Part shown: piece by piece, positions 44,482 through 53,651 of the stretch
Layout: every line of letters begins with the position of its first letter
How positions within the stretch are numbered: the first letter of the stretch is position 1
Assembly: GCF_014202765.1 (NCBI RefSeq)
Contig: NZ_JACHHN010000003.1
Span: forward strand, 124,001 to 188,000
Direction: 5' to 3'
Length of the DNA stretch: 64,000 bases
Source: Silvimonas terrae
GTDB taxonomy: Bacteria > Pseudomonadota > Gammaproteobacteria > Burkholderiales > Chitinibacteraceae
Made by a program: the position numbers and the translations under genes
The notes under the pieces: generated by a model
What the model was told of the DNA's origin: nothing
Seen by the model: the letters and a program-made list of their open reading frames with translations, nothing else
Databases searched by the model: none

Positions 44482-45996
44482 TCAGCCCTTGTTCACCTTG
44501 AACAACTTCAGGTTAACCACGGCCAGCGTCGCCACCAGCAAGAACACGATGGAAGAAATCGCGGATGCCAGCGCGTAGTTCTGACCAGAATCCTGGAAGG
44601 CGATCCGGTAGGTGTACGACACCAGCAAGTCGGTTGCACCGGCTGGTACTTGGGTGTCGAGGAAGTCCGGGCCGCCGCTGGTTAACAGGGCAATCAGCGT
44701 CAGGTTGTTGAAGTTGAACGCAAAAGAGGCAATCAACAGCGGGGCGATTGGCCGCAGAATCAGCGGCAGCGTAATACGGAAAAAATTCATCAACGGGCCG
44801 GCGCCAGCCAGGGCGGAGGCTTCGTACAGTTCTTCCGGAATGGCTTTGATCAGGCCCATGCACAGAATCATCATGTACGGGTAACCCAGCCAGGTATTGA
44901 CGATCAGCACCATGGCGCGCGCCAGATTGGGCTCGGAGAACCAGCCGGGGTGGAGCCCGAACAAACCCAGCGCCAGGTTGATTTCGCCCAGGTTTTCGTT
45001 GAACAACCCCTTGAACACCGGGATGGAAATGAACGCTGGTACCGCATACGGCAAGAACAGCATCATGCGGTACACGCCACGGAACTTGAGTGCTTCCCAG
45101 TTCAGCAAAATGGCCAGCACAATGCCGATGGCAAAGGTGAACAGCGTGTTGAAGGTGGCAAAGCCAACCGTCCAGGTAAAGATGCGCAAGAACGGCTGGT
45201 GGAATGCCGGATCATTGAACACGCGCCAGTAATTGCCCCAACCCACATTGCTGCGGAAACCAGGTTCAAACTGCTGGCCCTGGGCGTCTTCAAAGAAACC
45301 CGTCTTCATATTGGCTTTGAGCACGGATTTGCCATCCGTCCCGACCAGCGAGCCATCTGCGGCTTGTTTGTAGGCTGGTTTGCTCTGCGCAAAGCGGCGC
45401 AGCGTGCTCTGACGCAGTTCTTCACCCGTCGGCAACACGGCCACGGTGTTTTTCAAGCCGGCTTGCAGCTTGAACAGGTCTTTGAGCAATACCGGCTGAC
45501 CATTGGGCTCTGCAGTGGCGGCGGTCAAGGCAACGTGGTTTTCGTCCTTGCCGGCTTTCAGTTCAAACGGCGCGGTAACAAATTTCTTGCTGTCGTCATC
45601 ATCGCTCTGGAAAAACAACTGATAGCGATCACCCACGGTGTAGAGCTTCATGTCAAAGCTCTGGTCACCGGCAATCTGCTTTTGCAGCAGCACGTCGGTA
45701 GCGCGCTCTTTGGAGAGCAAGTGCTGCGAGCTGTAATTGGTAAAGCTGATCCCCAGCGTATAGGCCATGGGGAAGACGATAAACACGATCACTGCCAGCA
45801 CACCCGGCACCACGTAGCGGTAGGGGTAGAAACGAGGCGAGGTGTAAATGAACACGGCCAGCCCCAGCACGGCAACCGTACCCAGCGCGAACAGCGGTTG
45901 GTGTGCGTGGTAAAACAACGGCACGAGCGCAAGACCAGCCAGCAGGCTGATCACACCCAATACCGCCAGCCCGTAATGCAGAGGCGAACGTCTCAT
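44482..45996 (-). CDS. ganP: MalF/GanP-type sugar ABC permease with large periplasmic P2 loop
   Basis: The 504-residue protein is close in length to E. coli MalF (514). Three N-terminal helices precede a large soluble P2 loop (about residues 95-270), which in MalF touches the binding protein, and the permease core has the EAA loop YEASALAGAGPLMNFFRITLPLILRP. The ATG at 45996 begins MRRSPLHYG after a GGGG ribosome site. A P2 loop is typical of enteric MalF and absent from the other MalF-type permeases of this window. Confidence 0.9.
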   Translation of the reverse strand: MRRSPLHYGLAVLGVISLLAGLALVPLFYHAHQPLFALGTVAVLGLAVFIYTSPRFYPYRYVVPGVLAVIVFIVFPMAYTLGISFTNYSSQHLLSKERATDVLLQKQIAGDQSFDMKLYTVGDRYQLFFQSDDDDSKKFVTAPFELKAGKDENHVALTAATAEPNGQPVLLKDLFKLQAGLKNTVAVLPTGEELRQSTLRRFAQSKPAYKQAADGSLVGTDGKSVLKANMKTGFFEDAQGQQFEPGFRSNVGWGNYWRVFNDPAFHQPFLRIFTWTVGFATFNTLFTFAIGIVLAILLNWEALKFRGVYRMMLFLPYAVPAFISIPVFKGLFNENLGEINLALGLFGLHPGWFSEPNLARAMVLIVNTWLGYPYMMILCMGLIKAIPEELYEASALAGAGPLMNFFRITLPLILRPIAPLLIASFAFNFNNLTLIALLTSGGPDFLDTQVPAGATDLLVSYTYRIAFQDSGQNYALASAISSIVFLLVATLAVVNLKLFKVNKG

Positions 45997-46209
45997 GAAA
46001 TACCCCGGAAAAGTACTGGTACGAACGGGCCACGGTGAGGTGGCTGGTTCGCTGTTTTTTGTATTGCGTGACCAGATGCGCTGGTCTGTTTTATGCCGCC
46101 TGGTGCGCACACCCTTCCGTTACCCCGAGTAACGGGTGGGCGTGCGCGAAGCGGCAACTTGGTGTTCTTGTTTGCGCTTTTCAGCGCAGGTTCTTTCTGT
46201 AAAAACTGA

Positions 46210-46585
46210 TCGTCCTGCATACCACTTCGTCATTCCGGCGAACGCCGGAATCCAGCTGCACTATTTGCAAGGAGATGAATGCTTATCCCGGCCTACTGAC
46301 TCGTCATTCCCGCGCAGGCGGGAATCCAGCGGCCGTAGGGTGGATTCGGAGCAAAGCGACAATCCACCTTTGCAACGGTGGATTGCTTCGCTAATCCACC
46401 CTACGCGCGCTCGACAGGGGAGAACGTCAAAAACAACATCAACGGCAACAACCGCTTCGTAGCCCGGATGGAGCCGCAGGCGGGAATCCGGGGTTACGTC
46501 ACTGGCAAGAACAACTCCGGCCTGCATTGTTACCCCGGATTCCCGGCCTTTCGGCCTCCATCCGGGCTACGAGTCATGGTCAATC
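46210..46585. repeat. Mosaic repeat array, copy G, with dRS3-like dyads
   Basis: Two ATTCC-type dyads occur: ATTCCGGCGAACGCCGGAAT (46232-46251) and ATTCCCGCGCAGGCGGGAAT (46306-46325). The latter has the exact ATTCCC-N8-GGGAAT layout of neisserial dRS3. They are followed by a full GTAGGGTGGATT/AATCCACCCTAC hairpin (46336-46407) and a full GTAGCCCGGAT inverted module (about 46459-46573). No AAAGAAAGT core is present. The array lies between the MalE-like and MalF-like genes. Confidence 0.88.
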
Positions 46586-46588
46586 ACT

Positions 46589-47794
46589 TTACTGCGCGTC
46601 ACCCTTCAACCGTTTTGCAGCCTGGTCCAGCGCCACCGGTGCGGTCTGGCGACCTTGCGTGACGTTTTCCAGCGCGGCCTTCATGGCGGTCCAGAAGCGC
46701 GGCATTTCCGGTGCGGACGGCATCGGGGTACCGGCGCGAGCGGCGGCCATGGTGCCGGCGATCAGCGGGTCACCCTTCAGTTCGTTGTAGAACTGCTTGT
46801 TGGCCGGAACACCCAGCGGTACTGCGGCGTTCATGTCCTTCAAGCCTTCCTGGGACAACAGGTAGTTCTCCAGGAATTCGGTGGCGATTTCCTTGTTCGG
46901 GCTGGCCGTGGCGATCATGGCACCCAGCACGCCAACAAACGGTGCGCCCGGCTTGCCGTTGATACCCGGGATCGGGGCGACACCGAAGTTGATCTTGCTC
47001 TTCTTCAGGTTGTTCCACGCCCACGGGCCGTTGATCATCATGGCGGTGCGGCCTTCGTTCATGGCTGCTTCCGCTTCGGCGTAAGACGTGGTCTTGGGCA
47101 TGGCACCAGCGGCGATCAGCTTCTGGATCATCTCCACGCCTGCTACCGCGCCCTTGTTGTTCACGCCCACATCCTTGGAGTTATACGAACCATCCGGATT
47201 GCGCTTGAACGCGTAGCCGCCGTCAGCGCCCAGGAGCGCCCACGAGTAATAGATTTCCGTGAAGTTCCACATGATGGCGTGCTTGTTCTGGGCTTGCAGT
47301 TTCTTGTCCAGGGTCAGCACTTCATCAAAGGATTTGGGCGGGGTTGGCACCAGATCCTTGTTGTACAAGAGGGCGACGGCTTCGATAGAGATCGGATAGC
47401 CCCAGGTCTTGCCGCCAATGGTCCAGGCTTTCCAGGCCAGCGGGTCAATGCTGTCGATGGTCTTTTTGGTCGGCTGGATCGGGGAGATCAAACCACCGGC
47501 AATCCAGTTGCCAGCCGGGTCATGCGGCCACATCCAGATATCCGGGCCTTTGCCGGCGGCGGACGATTGCTCGAACTTGGCAATAGCGTCTTCCGGGTGT
47601 TCCACCGTCACTTGAATGCCGGTGTCTTTGGTGAACTTCTGGGCAATTTTGGCGATGCCGTCATAGCCTTTGTCGCCGTTGATCCAGATCAGCAGTTTGC
47701 CCGGTTCGGCGGCGTGCGCCTGCAGGGCCAGTGCGCTTGCGGCCACGATCATGCCAAGGCGTGCAAGCCGGTTTGTCAGAGTCTTGTATACCAT
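46589..47794 (-). CDS. ganS: MalE-like periplasmic sugar-binding protein of the galactan operon
   Basis: The 401-residue protein has a signal peptide ([14 protein letters not shown]) and is strikingly like E. coli MalE through its whole length: [66 protein letters not shown] and [12 protein letters not shown]. Its neighbours are beta-galactan enzymes, not amylases, so beta-1,4-galacto-oligosaccharides rather than maltodextrins are the likely ligand. That is inference from context. It follows the MalK-like gene. Confidence 0.88.
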   Translation of the reverse strand: MVYKTLTNRLARLGMIVAASALALQAHAAEPGKLLIWINGDKGYDGIAKIAQKFTKDTGIQVTVEHPEDAIAKFEQSSAAGKGPDIWMWPHDPAGNWIAGGLISPIQPTKKTIDSIDPLAWKAWTIGGKTWGYPISIEAVALLYNKDLVPTPPKSFDEVLTLDKKLQAQNKHAIMWNFTEIYYSWALLGADGGYAFKRNPDGSYNSKDVGVNNKGAVAGVEMIQKLIAAGAMPKTTSYAEAEAAMNEGRTAMMINGPWAWNNLKKSKINFGVAPIPGINGKPGAPFVGVLGAMIATASPNKEIATEFLENYLLSQEGLKDMNAAVPLGVPANKQFYNELKGDPLIAGTMAAARAGTPMPSAPEMPRFWTAMKAALENVTQGRQTAPVALDQAAKRLKGDAQ

Positions 47795-47943
47795 TTTATA
47801 TTCGCCCTCTCACCATCAATCACTTCAGGAATGAAACCGGCCAGCGCCGGATTCGCTGCGGGGGGATCGCCCCTCCCGTGTCTTCAAAAACCTGGCCAGA
47901 ATGGAACCCGTCAATGGCAGTTCCAGACCATGTTCCCCGGTCT

Positions 47944-49068
47944 TCAACCGACCAGTCTTTGCAACGCAATGCCATCCGCATCAAACAGATGCGCACAGTG
48001 CGCTGGCGCGTAAACCGCCAGATGCTCGCCCGTGCTGACGCGGCTGCTGGCAGGCAGGCGCGCAATCAGCGGGACGGCAGTATCGCCGCGCAGATAGGCA
48101 TATGTGCTTTCGCCCAGACGCTCTACCCATTGCACTTCACGTACAAACACATTGGCGCCGTCGGCCTGACCCGGTTCGACATGTTCCGGGCGGATACCAA
48201 AGGTCACATCGCTCCCGACCGTCAGCGCACCAGGGTTCACGGCCGCACGCAGCACATGGCCGTCGGTTGTGGTCACTTCTACGCCGCCGTTGTTGATGGC
48301 GGTGACGCGGCCGGCAATGAAGTTCATTTTGGGCGAGCCAATAAACCCGGCCACAAAGCGGTTGCGCGGATGCTCGTACAAATCCAGCGGCGAGCCAATC
48401 TGCGCCACGCTGCCGTATTTGGCCACTTCTGCCCCGCTGTGCAGCAACACAATCTTGTCAGCCAGGGTCATGGCTTCGACCTGATCGTGGGTCACATAGA
48501 TAGCGCTGGCCTTGGCGTATTGCCGATGCAAACGGGCGATTTCCACGCGCATTTGCGTACGCAGGCTGGCGTCCAGGTTGGACAGCGGCTCATCAAACAA
48601 AAAGACTTCCGGCTCGCGTACCAGTGCCCGGCCAATGGCGACGCGCTGGCGCTGGCCGCCTGACAAGACACGCGGGCGGGAGTCCAGAAAGCGCTCAATC
48701 TGCAGCATGCTGGCAATGCCGCCGACACGCTGTTTGATCTCATCCCGGCTGACGCCCGCCAGGCGCAGGCCAAAGCCCATGTTCTGCGCCACGGTCAGAT
48801 GCGGGTACAGCGCGTAGTTCTGGAACACCATGGCGACATCCCGTTCCGAGGGAGCCAGATCATTCACACGCTTTCCGCCAATGAACAATTCGCCAGAAGT
48901 GACGGTTTCCAGACCGGCAATCATGCGCAGTAGCGTGGACTTACCGCAGCCGGACGGGCCGACGAACACGCAGAATTCGCCATCGGCAATTTCCAGCGAG
49001 ACATCGTTGATGGTCGGCGGGTTGTTATCAAAAACCTTGCAAACGTTCTGCAGTGAAACGCTGGCCAC
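47944..49068 (-). CDS. MalK-type ABC transporter ATPase
   Basis: The 374-residue ATPase has Walker A (GPSGCGKST), signature LSGGQRQRVAIGRALV, Walker B (VFLFDEPLSNLDA), H-loop (VTHDQVEAMT) and the long C-terminal OB-type regulatory domain of MalK. It stands 85 bases after the GH35 gene and 149 bases before the MalE-like gene. It would energise the MalF/MalG-type channel of this operon. Many Bacillus gan operons rely on a shared ATPase; here a dedicated one is present. Confidence 0.9.
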   Translation of the reverse strand: MASVSLQNVCKVFDNNPPTINDVSLEIADGEFCVFVGPSGCGKSTLLRMIAGLETVTSGELFIGGKRVNDLAPSERDVAMVFQNYALYPHLTVAQNMGFGLRLAGVSRDEIKQRVGGIASMLQIERFLDSRPRVLSGGQRQRVAIGRALVREPEVFLFDEPLSNLDASLRTQMRVEIARLHRQYAKASAIYVTHDQVEAMTLADKIVLLHSGAEVAKYGSVAQIGSPLDLYEHPRNRFVAGFIGSPKMNFIAGRVTAINNGGVEVTTTDGHVLRAAVNPGALTVGSDVTFGIRPEHVEPGQADGANVFVREVQWVERLGESTYAYLRGDTAVPLIARLPASSRVSTGEHLAVYAPAHCAHLFDADGIALQRLVG

Positions 49069-49153
49069 ATGGCCTCCTTCTTGAATCAGGTTCGGGAGCG
49101 CTGAACAAAACCGGGGGCGTCAGTGCCAGCCCGGTCTGGTCCGTCATTCCAAA

Positions 49154-51595
49154 TCAAACGGCAACACTGCCGAGGTCAAAGGTCAGGTCGTACACCGGCA
49201 CCAGCTCTGCCGAGATCAAGGCCGCTGGCGCACCGGCCTGGGCAAGCACCGTGCGGGCTGCGTCTTCCAGGAACATGGGCGCGTCTTTGTGGACGGGCAA
49301 AACTTCCAGCCGGAGCGACGGCCATTGGCCGTCTGCCACCTGGCGATCCAGTGCAATCTCCCAGACCGTGCCATCAAAGAACTGGTCGTCGATCAACACG
49401 TCATTGGCGTACAAGCGCGCGGCATCACCGGCGTAGTTGATGCGCAGCAACCAGCGGCAAACGGCGGTAGCTTCTGCGGCCTGCGGCAAGGTCAGTGTCC
49501 AGTGTGCGGCGTGTTGGGCAAAGATGGCGTCATCCGGCGCTTGCGGCATCGGGCCTGGGCGCCAACTGATATGCGGACCAAAACGCAGTGGTTGTGGCGT
49601 GGCGGGGCGCAGCAAGCGCGGGGTCACCGGCAGGCTGGACTCGCCCGGTTGCAGGCAACTAAAGCGGGCAAAGCCACGGTCTGCCACATAAATGCCATCC
49701 ACCGGGAACACGTCAATCGACGTCATCGACCCGGCCACGGCAGCAACATGCACGGTGTCACCCACAGTCCAGCTCCCGGCTTCACTGAGCACCAGGCGCG
49801 TGCGGCCACGTAACTGGGTCGGCGTACAGCCACGACCCCGGGTTTCATTCAACAAGATGATGCGATGCGGGCGGCCCTGGGCATCTGTCACCAGCATATC
49901 GACCGGCTCATCGCCCACTTGCGGCAAGACACGCAGCAGCTTGCCGTCCTGATGCAACCAGGCGGCGGGCGCATCAATGCGCTGCACACTGGCGGCTTCA
50001 AACGCCAGTTCTGGCGGCACGCCATCCATGACCACGTACACGTGGCAGGGCACCGCTTCTTGCGGCAGGCGGGTCAGCGGTTGCACCGTGGCATAGCGCA
50101 GGCGCGCGGCCCCCAAGCGTTGCTGTACCGGCCAGATGGTGGCTATGCCATCGGCAAAGGTCACCGGCGGGAAAACCACGGTATCCGCGCCGATCTGGAC
50201 GTGAATGCGGGTGTTTTCAAAGGTCGGGCGGGGGTGGTGACGCACGTGGTTATTGATAAAGACAAAACCACCTTCGGCGTCGGCCCGGACACACACCCGC
50301 AGGCTGCGATCATGCGCGTCACGCGAGGCACCTTGCGGCAGCACGGCCGGCAAGGTCGCCAGTTGCGGGCCATAAGCGGCCACAAAGTGATGCAGCAACG
50401 CCAGCTTGCCCCAGGACGGCCGGATCTGCCCGTACTGGCCCAGCGGGGCATGAAAGTCATAGCCCAGTTGCGGCACATCGTTGGGGTAACCGGTATCGAC
50501 CGTCTCGTTCAGGTAACCCCGGCTGCCGACTGGATTGGTGCCGCCGTGATACATGTAATAACCGTAGAGATTGGCACCCGAGCCAATCTGCGTCAGCGCG
50601 GTGGCATAGACGTCTTCGGTACTGATTACCGGGCGACGATGGTAAGACTGATGCATGCCGCCGCCGGCTTCCGCCAGAAAGAACGGGTAATGCTGCGGAT
50701 CAATCAGCCCTTCTGCGGGCGTGCCGCCCACATTGCCCATCTCGCCAATAGTGCGTTCGGTATCAAACACAAATACGCCAGAGGGCGGCAACGGGTCGGT
50801 GGAGCCTTGCCAGAAACCATCGGCATACGCGCCCGATACCGGCACCACTTCTTGCGCCGGGATATCCAGCGTCGGCCAGCCGGTGACGGTATACAGCGGC
50901 ACCATCAGGCCAGATGCAATGGCCAGGCGCTTGAGTTCAATAATGTGTTCAGCACCGCATTCCGGGCCGACGCGGTCGTATTCGTTTTCCAGTTGTACGG
51001 CGACAATCGGGCCGCCGTCGCTCCACATCAGGCCACGCACCTGATCACCGATCTCGGCATACAGGCGGCTGACGTGCTTCATATAAGCCGGTGCATTGCT
51101 GCGGCGGGCGCTGGCCGGCACGCTGTCCATCAGCCAGTCCGGGAAACCGCCATAACGCGCTTCGCCGTGCACCCATGGGCCAACACGCAAGCAGAACAAC
51201 AGGCCGGCATCGGCCACCGCCTGCACAAAGGCACGCAGGCTCTTGTTGCCTTGCCAGTCAAACTCGCCCTGGATGTCTTCGTGATGGTTCCAGAACACAT
51301 AGCTGGCGACGATCTGGATACCGCCGGCCTTCATCTTGGCCAGCGACGACGCCCATTCGTTCTGCGGGAAACGCGAGTAATGGAACTCGCCCATGATCGG
51401 CATCCACGGCAGGCCATCACGGGTCAGAAAGCGGCTGTTGATCCCGATGGTGCCGCGCGGGCCGGTTTGCCAGTCTTGCAGCAGAAAACCGGTTTCCGGC
51501 GCGGTGCTGGCCAGCGGCACACTGACATGCACGTCTGTACTGGCCGCAATGTCTTGCGCATGTAGTTGCTTGACTTCTGTTTCAGAAAAATGCAT
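49154..51595 (-). CDS. GH35 beta-galactosidase
   Basis: The 813-residue protein is a GH35 enzyme with the start IMGEFHYSRFPQNEWASSLAKMKAGG, acid/base E205 in QLENEY and probable nucleophile E309 in FFLAEAGGG. Beta-sandwich domains follow to the C-terminus. It has no signal peptide, so it works on imported galactosides in the cytosol. It is the first gene of the galactan operon and diverges from a LacI regulator, with an operator-like dyad 75 bases upstream of the start. Confidence 0.88.
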   Translation of the reverse strand: MHFSETEVKQLHAQDIAASTDVHVSVPLASTAPETGFLLQDWQTGPRGTIGINSRFLTRDGLPWMPIMGEFHYSRFPQNEWASSLAKMKAGGIQIVASYVFWNHHEDIQGEFDWQGNKSLRAFVQAVADAGLLFCLRVGPWVHGEARYGGFPDWLMDSVPASARRSNAPAYMKHVSRLYAEIGDQVRGLMWSDGGPIVAVQLENEYDRVGPECGAEHIIELKRLAIASGLMVPLYTVTGWPTLDIPAQEVVPVSGAYADGFWQGSTDPLPPSGVFVFDTERTIGEMGNVGGTPAEGLIDPQHYPFFLAEAGGGMHQSYHRRPVISTEDVYATALTQIGSGANLYGYYMYHGGTNPVGSRGYLNETVDTGYPNDVPQLGYDFHAPLGQYGQIRPSWGKLALLHHFVAAYGPQLATLPAVLPQGASRDAHDRSLRVCVRADAEGGFVFINNHVRHHPRPTFENTRIHVQIGADTVVFPPVTFADGIATIWPVQQRLGAARLRYATVQPLTRLPQEAVPCHVYVVMDGVPPELAFEAASVQRIDAPAAWLHQDGKLLRVLPQVGDEPVDMLVTDAQGRPHRIILLNETRGRGCTPTQLRGRTRLVLSEAGSWTVGDTVHVAAVAGSMTSIDVFPVDGIYVADRGFARFSCLQPGESSLPVTPRLLRPATPQPLRFGPHISWRPGPMPQAPDDAIFAQHAAHWTLTLPQAAEATAVCRWLLRINYAGDAARLYANDVLIDDQFFDGTVWEIALDRQVADGQWPSLRLEVLPVHKDAPMFLEDAARTVLAQAGAPAALISAELVPVYDLTFDLGSVAV

Positions 51596-51670
51596 ACCGT
51601 GGGGTCCGCTAATGGCCTTGTACGCCGAAAATTGCGCCTTTGAGCGCCATTTCAGGGGGATTAATTTGTA

Positions 51671-51684
51671 GTTAAACGTTTTAC
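51671..51684. promoter_or_regulatory. LacI-type operator candidate, galactan operon side
   Basis: GTTAAACGTTTTAC is a near-perfect palindrome centred on CG, typical of LacI-family operators. It lies 76 bases upstream of the GH35 start and resembles a second dyad on the regulator side. Confidence 0.65.
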
Positions 51685-51876
51685 CTGCTACGAATTTCTC
51701 TTGTCAGCGCTTGATCGACAATAAGGGTTTACCCGTACAACCACGGTTGAATGCGGTTTAGCAGCCCGATTTGTTACAAAAGAGCCATCAGATTTGTCGC
51801 AAACTGCGCATTTTTGCCAGCCTTGCCAGGTTAAGCCGGCTTGATTGACGCTTGATCTGTAATCTGGTCAGATGAA

Positions 51877-51890
51877 ATTAATCGTTTAAT
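51877..51890. promoter_or_regulatory. LacI-type operator candidate, regulator side
   Basis: ATTAATCGTTTAAT shares the TTAA...CG...TTTA core with the site at 51671 and lies 28 bases before the lacI-type gene. Two sites about 206 bases apart would allow repression by looping and autoregulation. Confidence 0.62.
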
Positions 51891-51918
51891 CCATCCGTTT
51901 ACGCCCGGACTACATTGC

Positions 51919-52938
51919 ATGGCCACACTCGCCCAGATTGCCCAGCTTGCCGGGGTTACACCGGCCACCGTTTCCAACGTCCTGCGCGGCCGTGGCAAGG
52001 TGGGGGAAGACACCAAAAAGCGCGTACTGGCCCTGGCCGAAGAACTGGGTTACCGGCCCAACCTGCACGCGCGCGCGCTGGTTGAAGGCCGCCCGCTGAC
52101 GCTGGCGCTCGTGGTGTCTTCCATCGCCAACCCGTTCTATCCCGAGTTCACCCTTGCCGCCGAACAAGCCGCGCGCAAACAGGGCTACTTTTTGATCGTC
52201 TGTAATACCAACGACGACCCGGAGCTGGAAAAAGCCTATCTGGATCAGGTGGGCGGCTCTTTGGCGCATGGTGTGCTGGTCATGAACGCAGACTTTGTAG
52301 AACAAGAGGTGCTGCTGGCCGCCGAGCGCCGCGGCACGCCGGTGGTGTTGTGCATGTGGGAACGCCCGGAACAACCGCCCGCCCTGCCCTCCATTGCCGT
52401 CGATTTTTACCGCGCAGGTGAAATTGCGGCAGAACATCTGCTGGCCTTGGGCCATCGGCGCGTCGCGGCCGTGGTCGGCAGTGAACGCAACGGCAACCAT
52501 ATCTGGCGTTACCGGGGCTTTGCCGACGCCATGGCCCGCGCCGGGATTGATGATCTGGCCGACCATACCGTGTTTGGCCACGACACCATCGAGGCCGGCC
52601 ATGAAGCCGCACACCAGTTGCTGACCGCCAATCCGCAGACCACTGCCATTTTTGTCTCCAACGACTTGCCCGCCATTGGCGTGCTGCAAAGCGCGGCCGA
52701 TCTGGGCTTGCGCGTGCCAGCGGATCTGTCCGTGATCGGCATTACCGACATCAACCTGGCCCACCAGATCCGCCCTAGCCTGTCTACCGTGGCCGTGCCG
52801 ACGGCAGAAGCGGCGGAGATGGCGGTGAATCTGTTACTGAGCCTGATCAAAGGCCAACCCGCAGATGGCGCGCGGCCCATGCTGGTGACATCTCGCCCGC
52901 AACTGGTGGCGCGGGATTCGACCGGGCCGGCACGGTAG
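51919..52938 (+). CDS. LacI-family regulator, probable galactan repressor
   Basis: The 339-residue protein has the LacI HTH and hinge (LAQIAQLAGVTPATVSNVLRGRGKVGEDTKKRVLALAEELGYRPN) and a periplasmic-binding-like effector domain ending LVTSRPQLVARDS. It diverges from the GH35-MalK-MalE-MalF-MalG-GH53-GH42 operon. It probably represses it until galactose or a galacto-oligosaccharide is bound. Matching operator-like dyads lie on both sides of the divergent gap. Confidence 0.9.
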   Translation: MATLAQIAQLAGVTPATVSNVLRGRGKVGEDTKKRVLALAEELGYRPNLHARALVEGRPLTLALVVSSIANPFYPEFTLAAEQAARKQGYFLIVCNTNDDPELEKAYLDQVGGSLAHGVLVMNADFVEQEVLLAAERRGTPVVLCMWERPEQPPALPSIAVDFYRAGEIAAEHLLALGHRRVAAVVGSERNGNHIWRYRGFADAMARAGIDDLADHTVFGHDTIEAGHEAAHQLLTANPQTTAIFVSNDLPAIGVLQSAADLGLRVPADLSVIGITDINLAHQIRPSLSTVAVPTAEAAEMAVNLLLSLIKGQPADGARPMLVTSRPQLVARDSTGPAR

Positions 52939-53004
52939 GTTTTTTGCAGGGCCTGTTTGCCGGCGGCTGAGTCTTATCGAAGTTTTGCTGTTGGCAGGCG
53001 CCAC

Positions 53005-53510
53005 TGTGTAGCCCGGATGGAGCGATAGCGGGAATCCGGGGTAGCTGGCCCCGCACGTCTTGGTTGGTTGCGGGGACGTAGGGTGGATTCGGAGCGGTAG
53101 CGACAATCCACCGTTTGCGGTGTTTGCGTGTTTGCGTGTTAGCGTGTTAGCGCCTGACGGCGCGGTGTTTTTGATACCGGCGGTGGCCGGAGCACGTTAC
53201 TTTCTTTGCTTCGCCACCTCGGCGGCCCCAAAGAAAGTAACCAAAGAAAGGCGACTCCAGCCTGCCCCTTGGTGGGTACCCCCACAAAGACACTGGCGTA
53301 CCGGATGGCAGTTGCAGCGGGGTGGCGGCCCTCTGGGCTGCCCTCAGTCGGTCGGGAGCCTTGAGTCTCCCTCCACTCCATCGGCGCCTGGCTTTAACGG
53401 GGGGAGAAAGTCAAAAGCAACTTCAACACCAACGGCAACACCAACGGCAACACCCACATCAACACCCACACCCACACCCACACCCACACCCAAATCGTCT
53501 GCGTGCGAGT
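53005..53510 (+). repeat. Mosaic repeat array, copy H
   Basis: The array holds half of a GTAGCCCGGATGG module (53009-53043), a GTAGGGTGGATT module (53079-53112), then the core: GCGCCTGACGGCGC, ACTTTCTTTG and CAAAGAAAGT arms with a GCCACCTCGGCGGC inner hairpin (53198-53240), an inserted block also found in copy I, and GTCAAAAGCAACTTCAACACC. The hexanucleotide tract is heterogeneous, with GGCAAC and ACACCC units to 53493. The array reaches close to the start of the lacI-type gene at 53652. Confidence 0.85.
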
Positions 53511-53651
53511 TTATTCGTGGGCATTGCCCCCACTTCCTGCATAGCCAGCGTCTTCCTGGCACGACACCTCGCTTGTATCACCAGACCTACCCGCGCTACG
53601 CTGCGAACGTTTTCTCTCCAACCGTCCCCTTTTAGCAGCAAGGTTTACCGC

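Noticed and set aside
49865-51565. A 566-codon plus-strand open frame
   Set aside because: It is the antisense shadow of the GH35 gene, which carries the active-site motifs.
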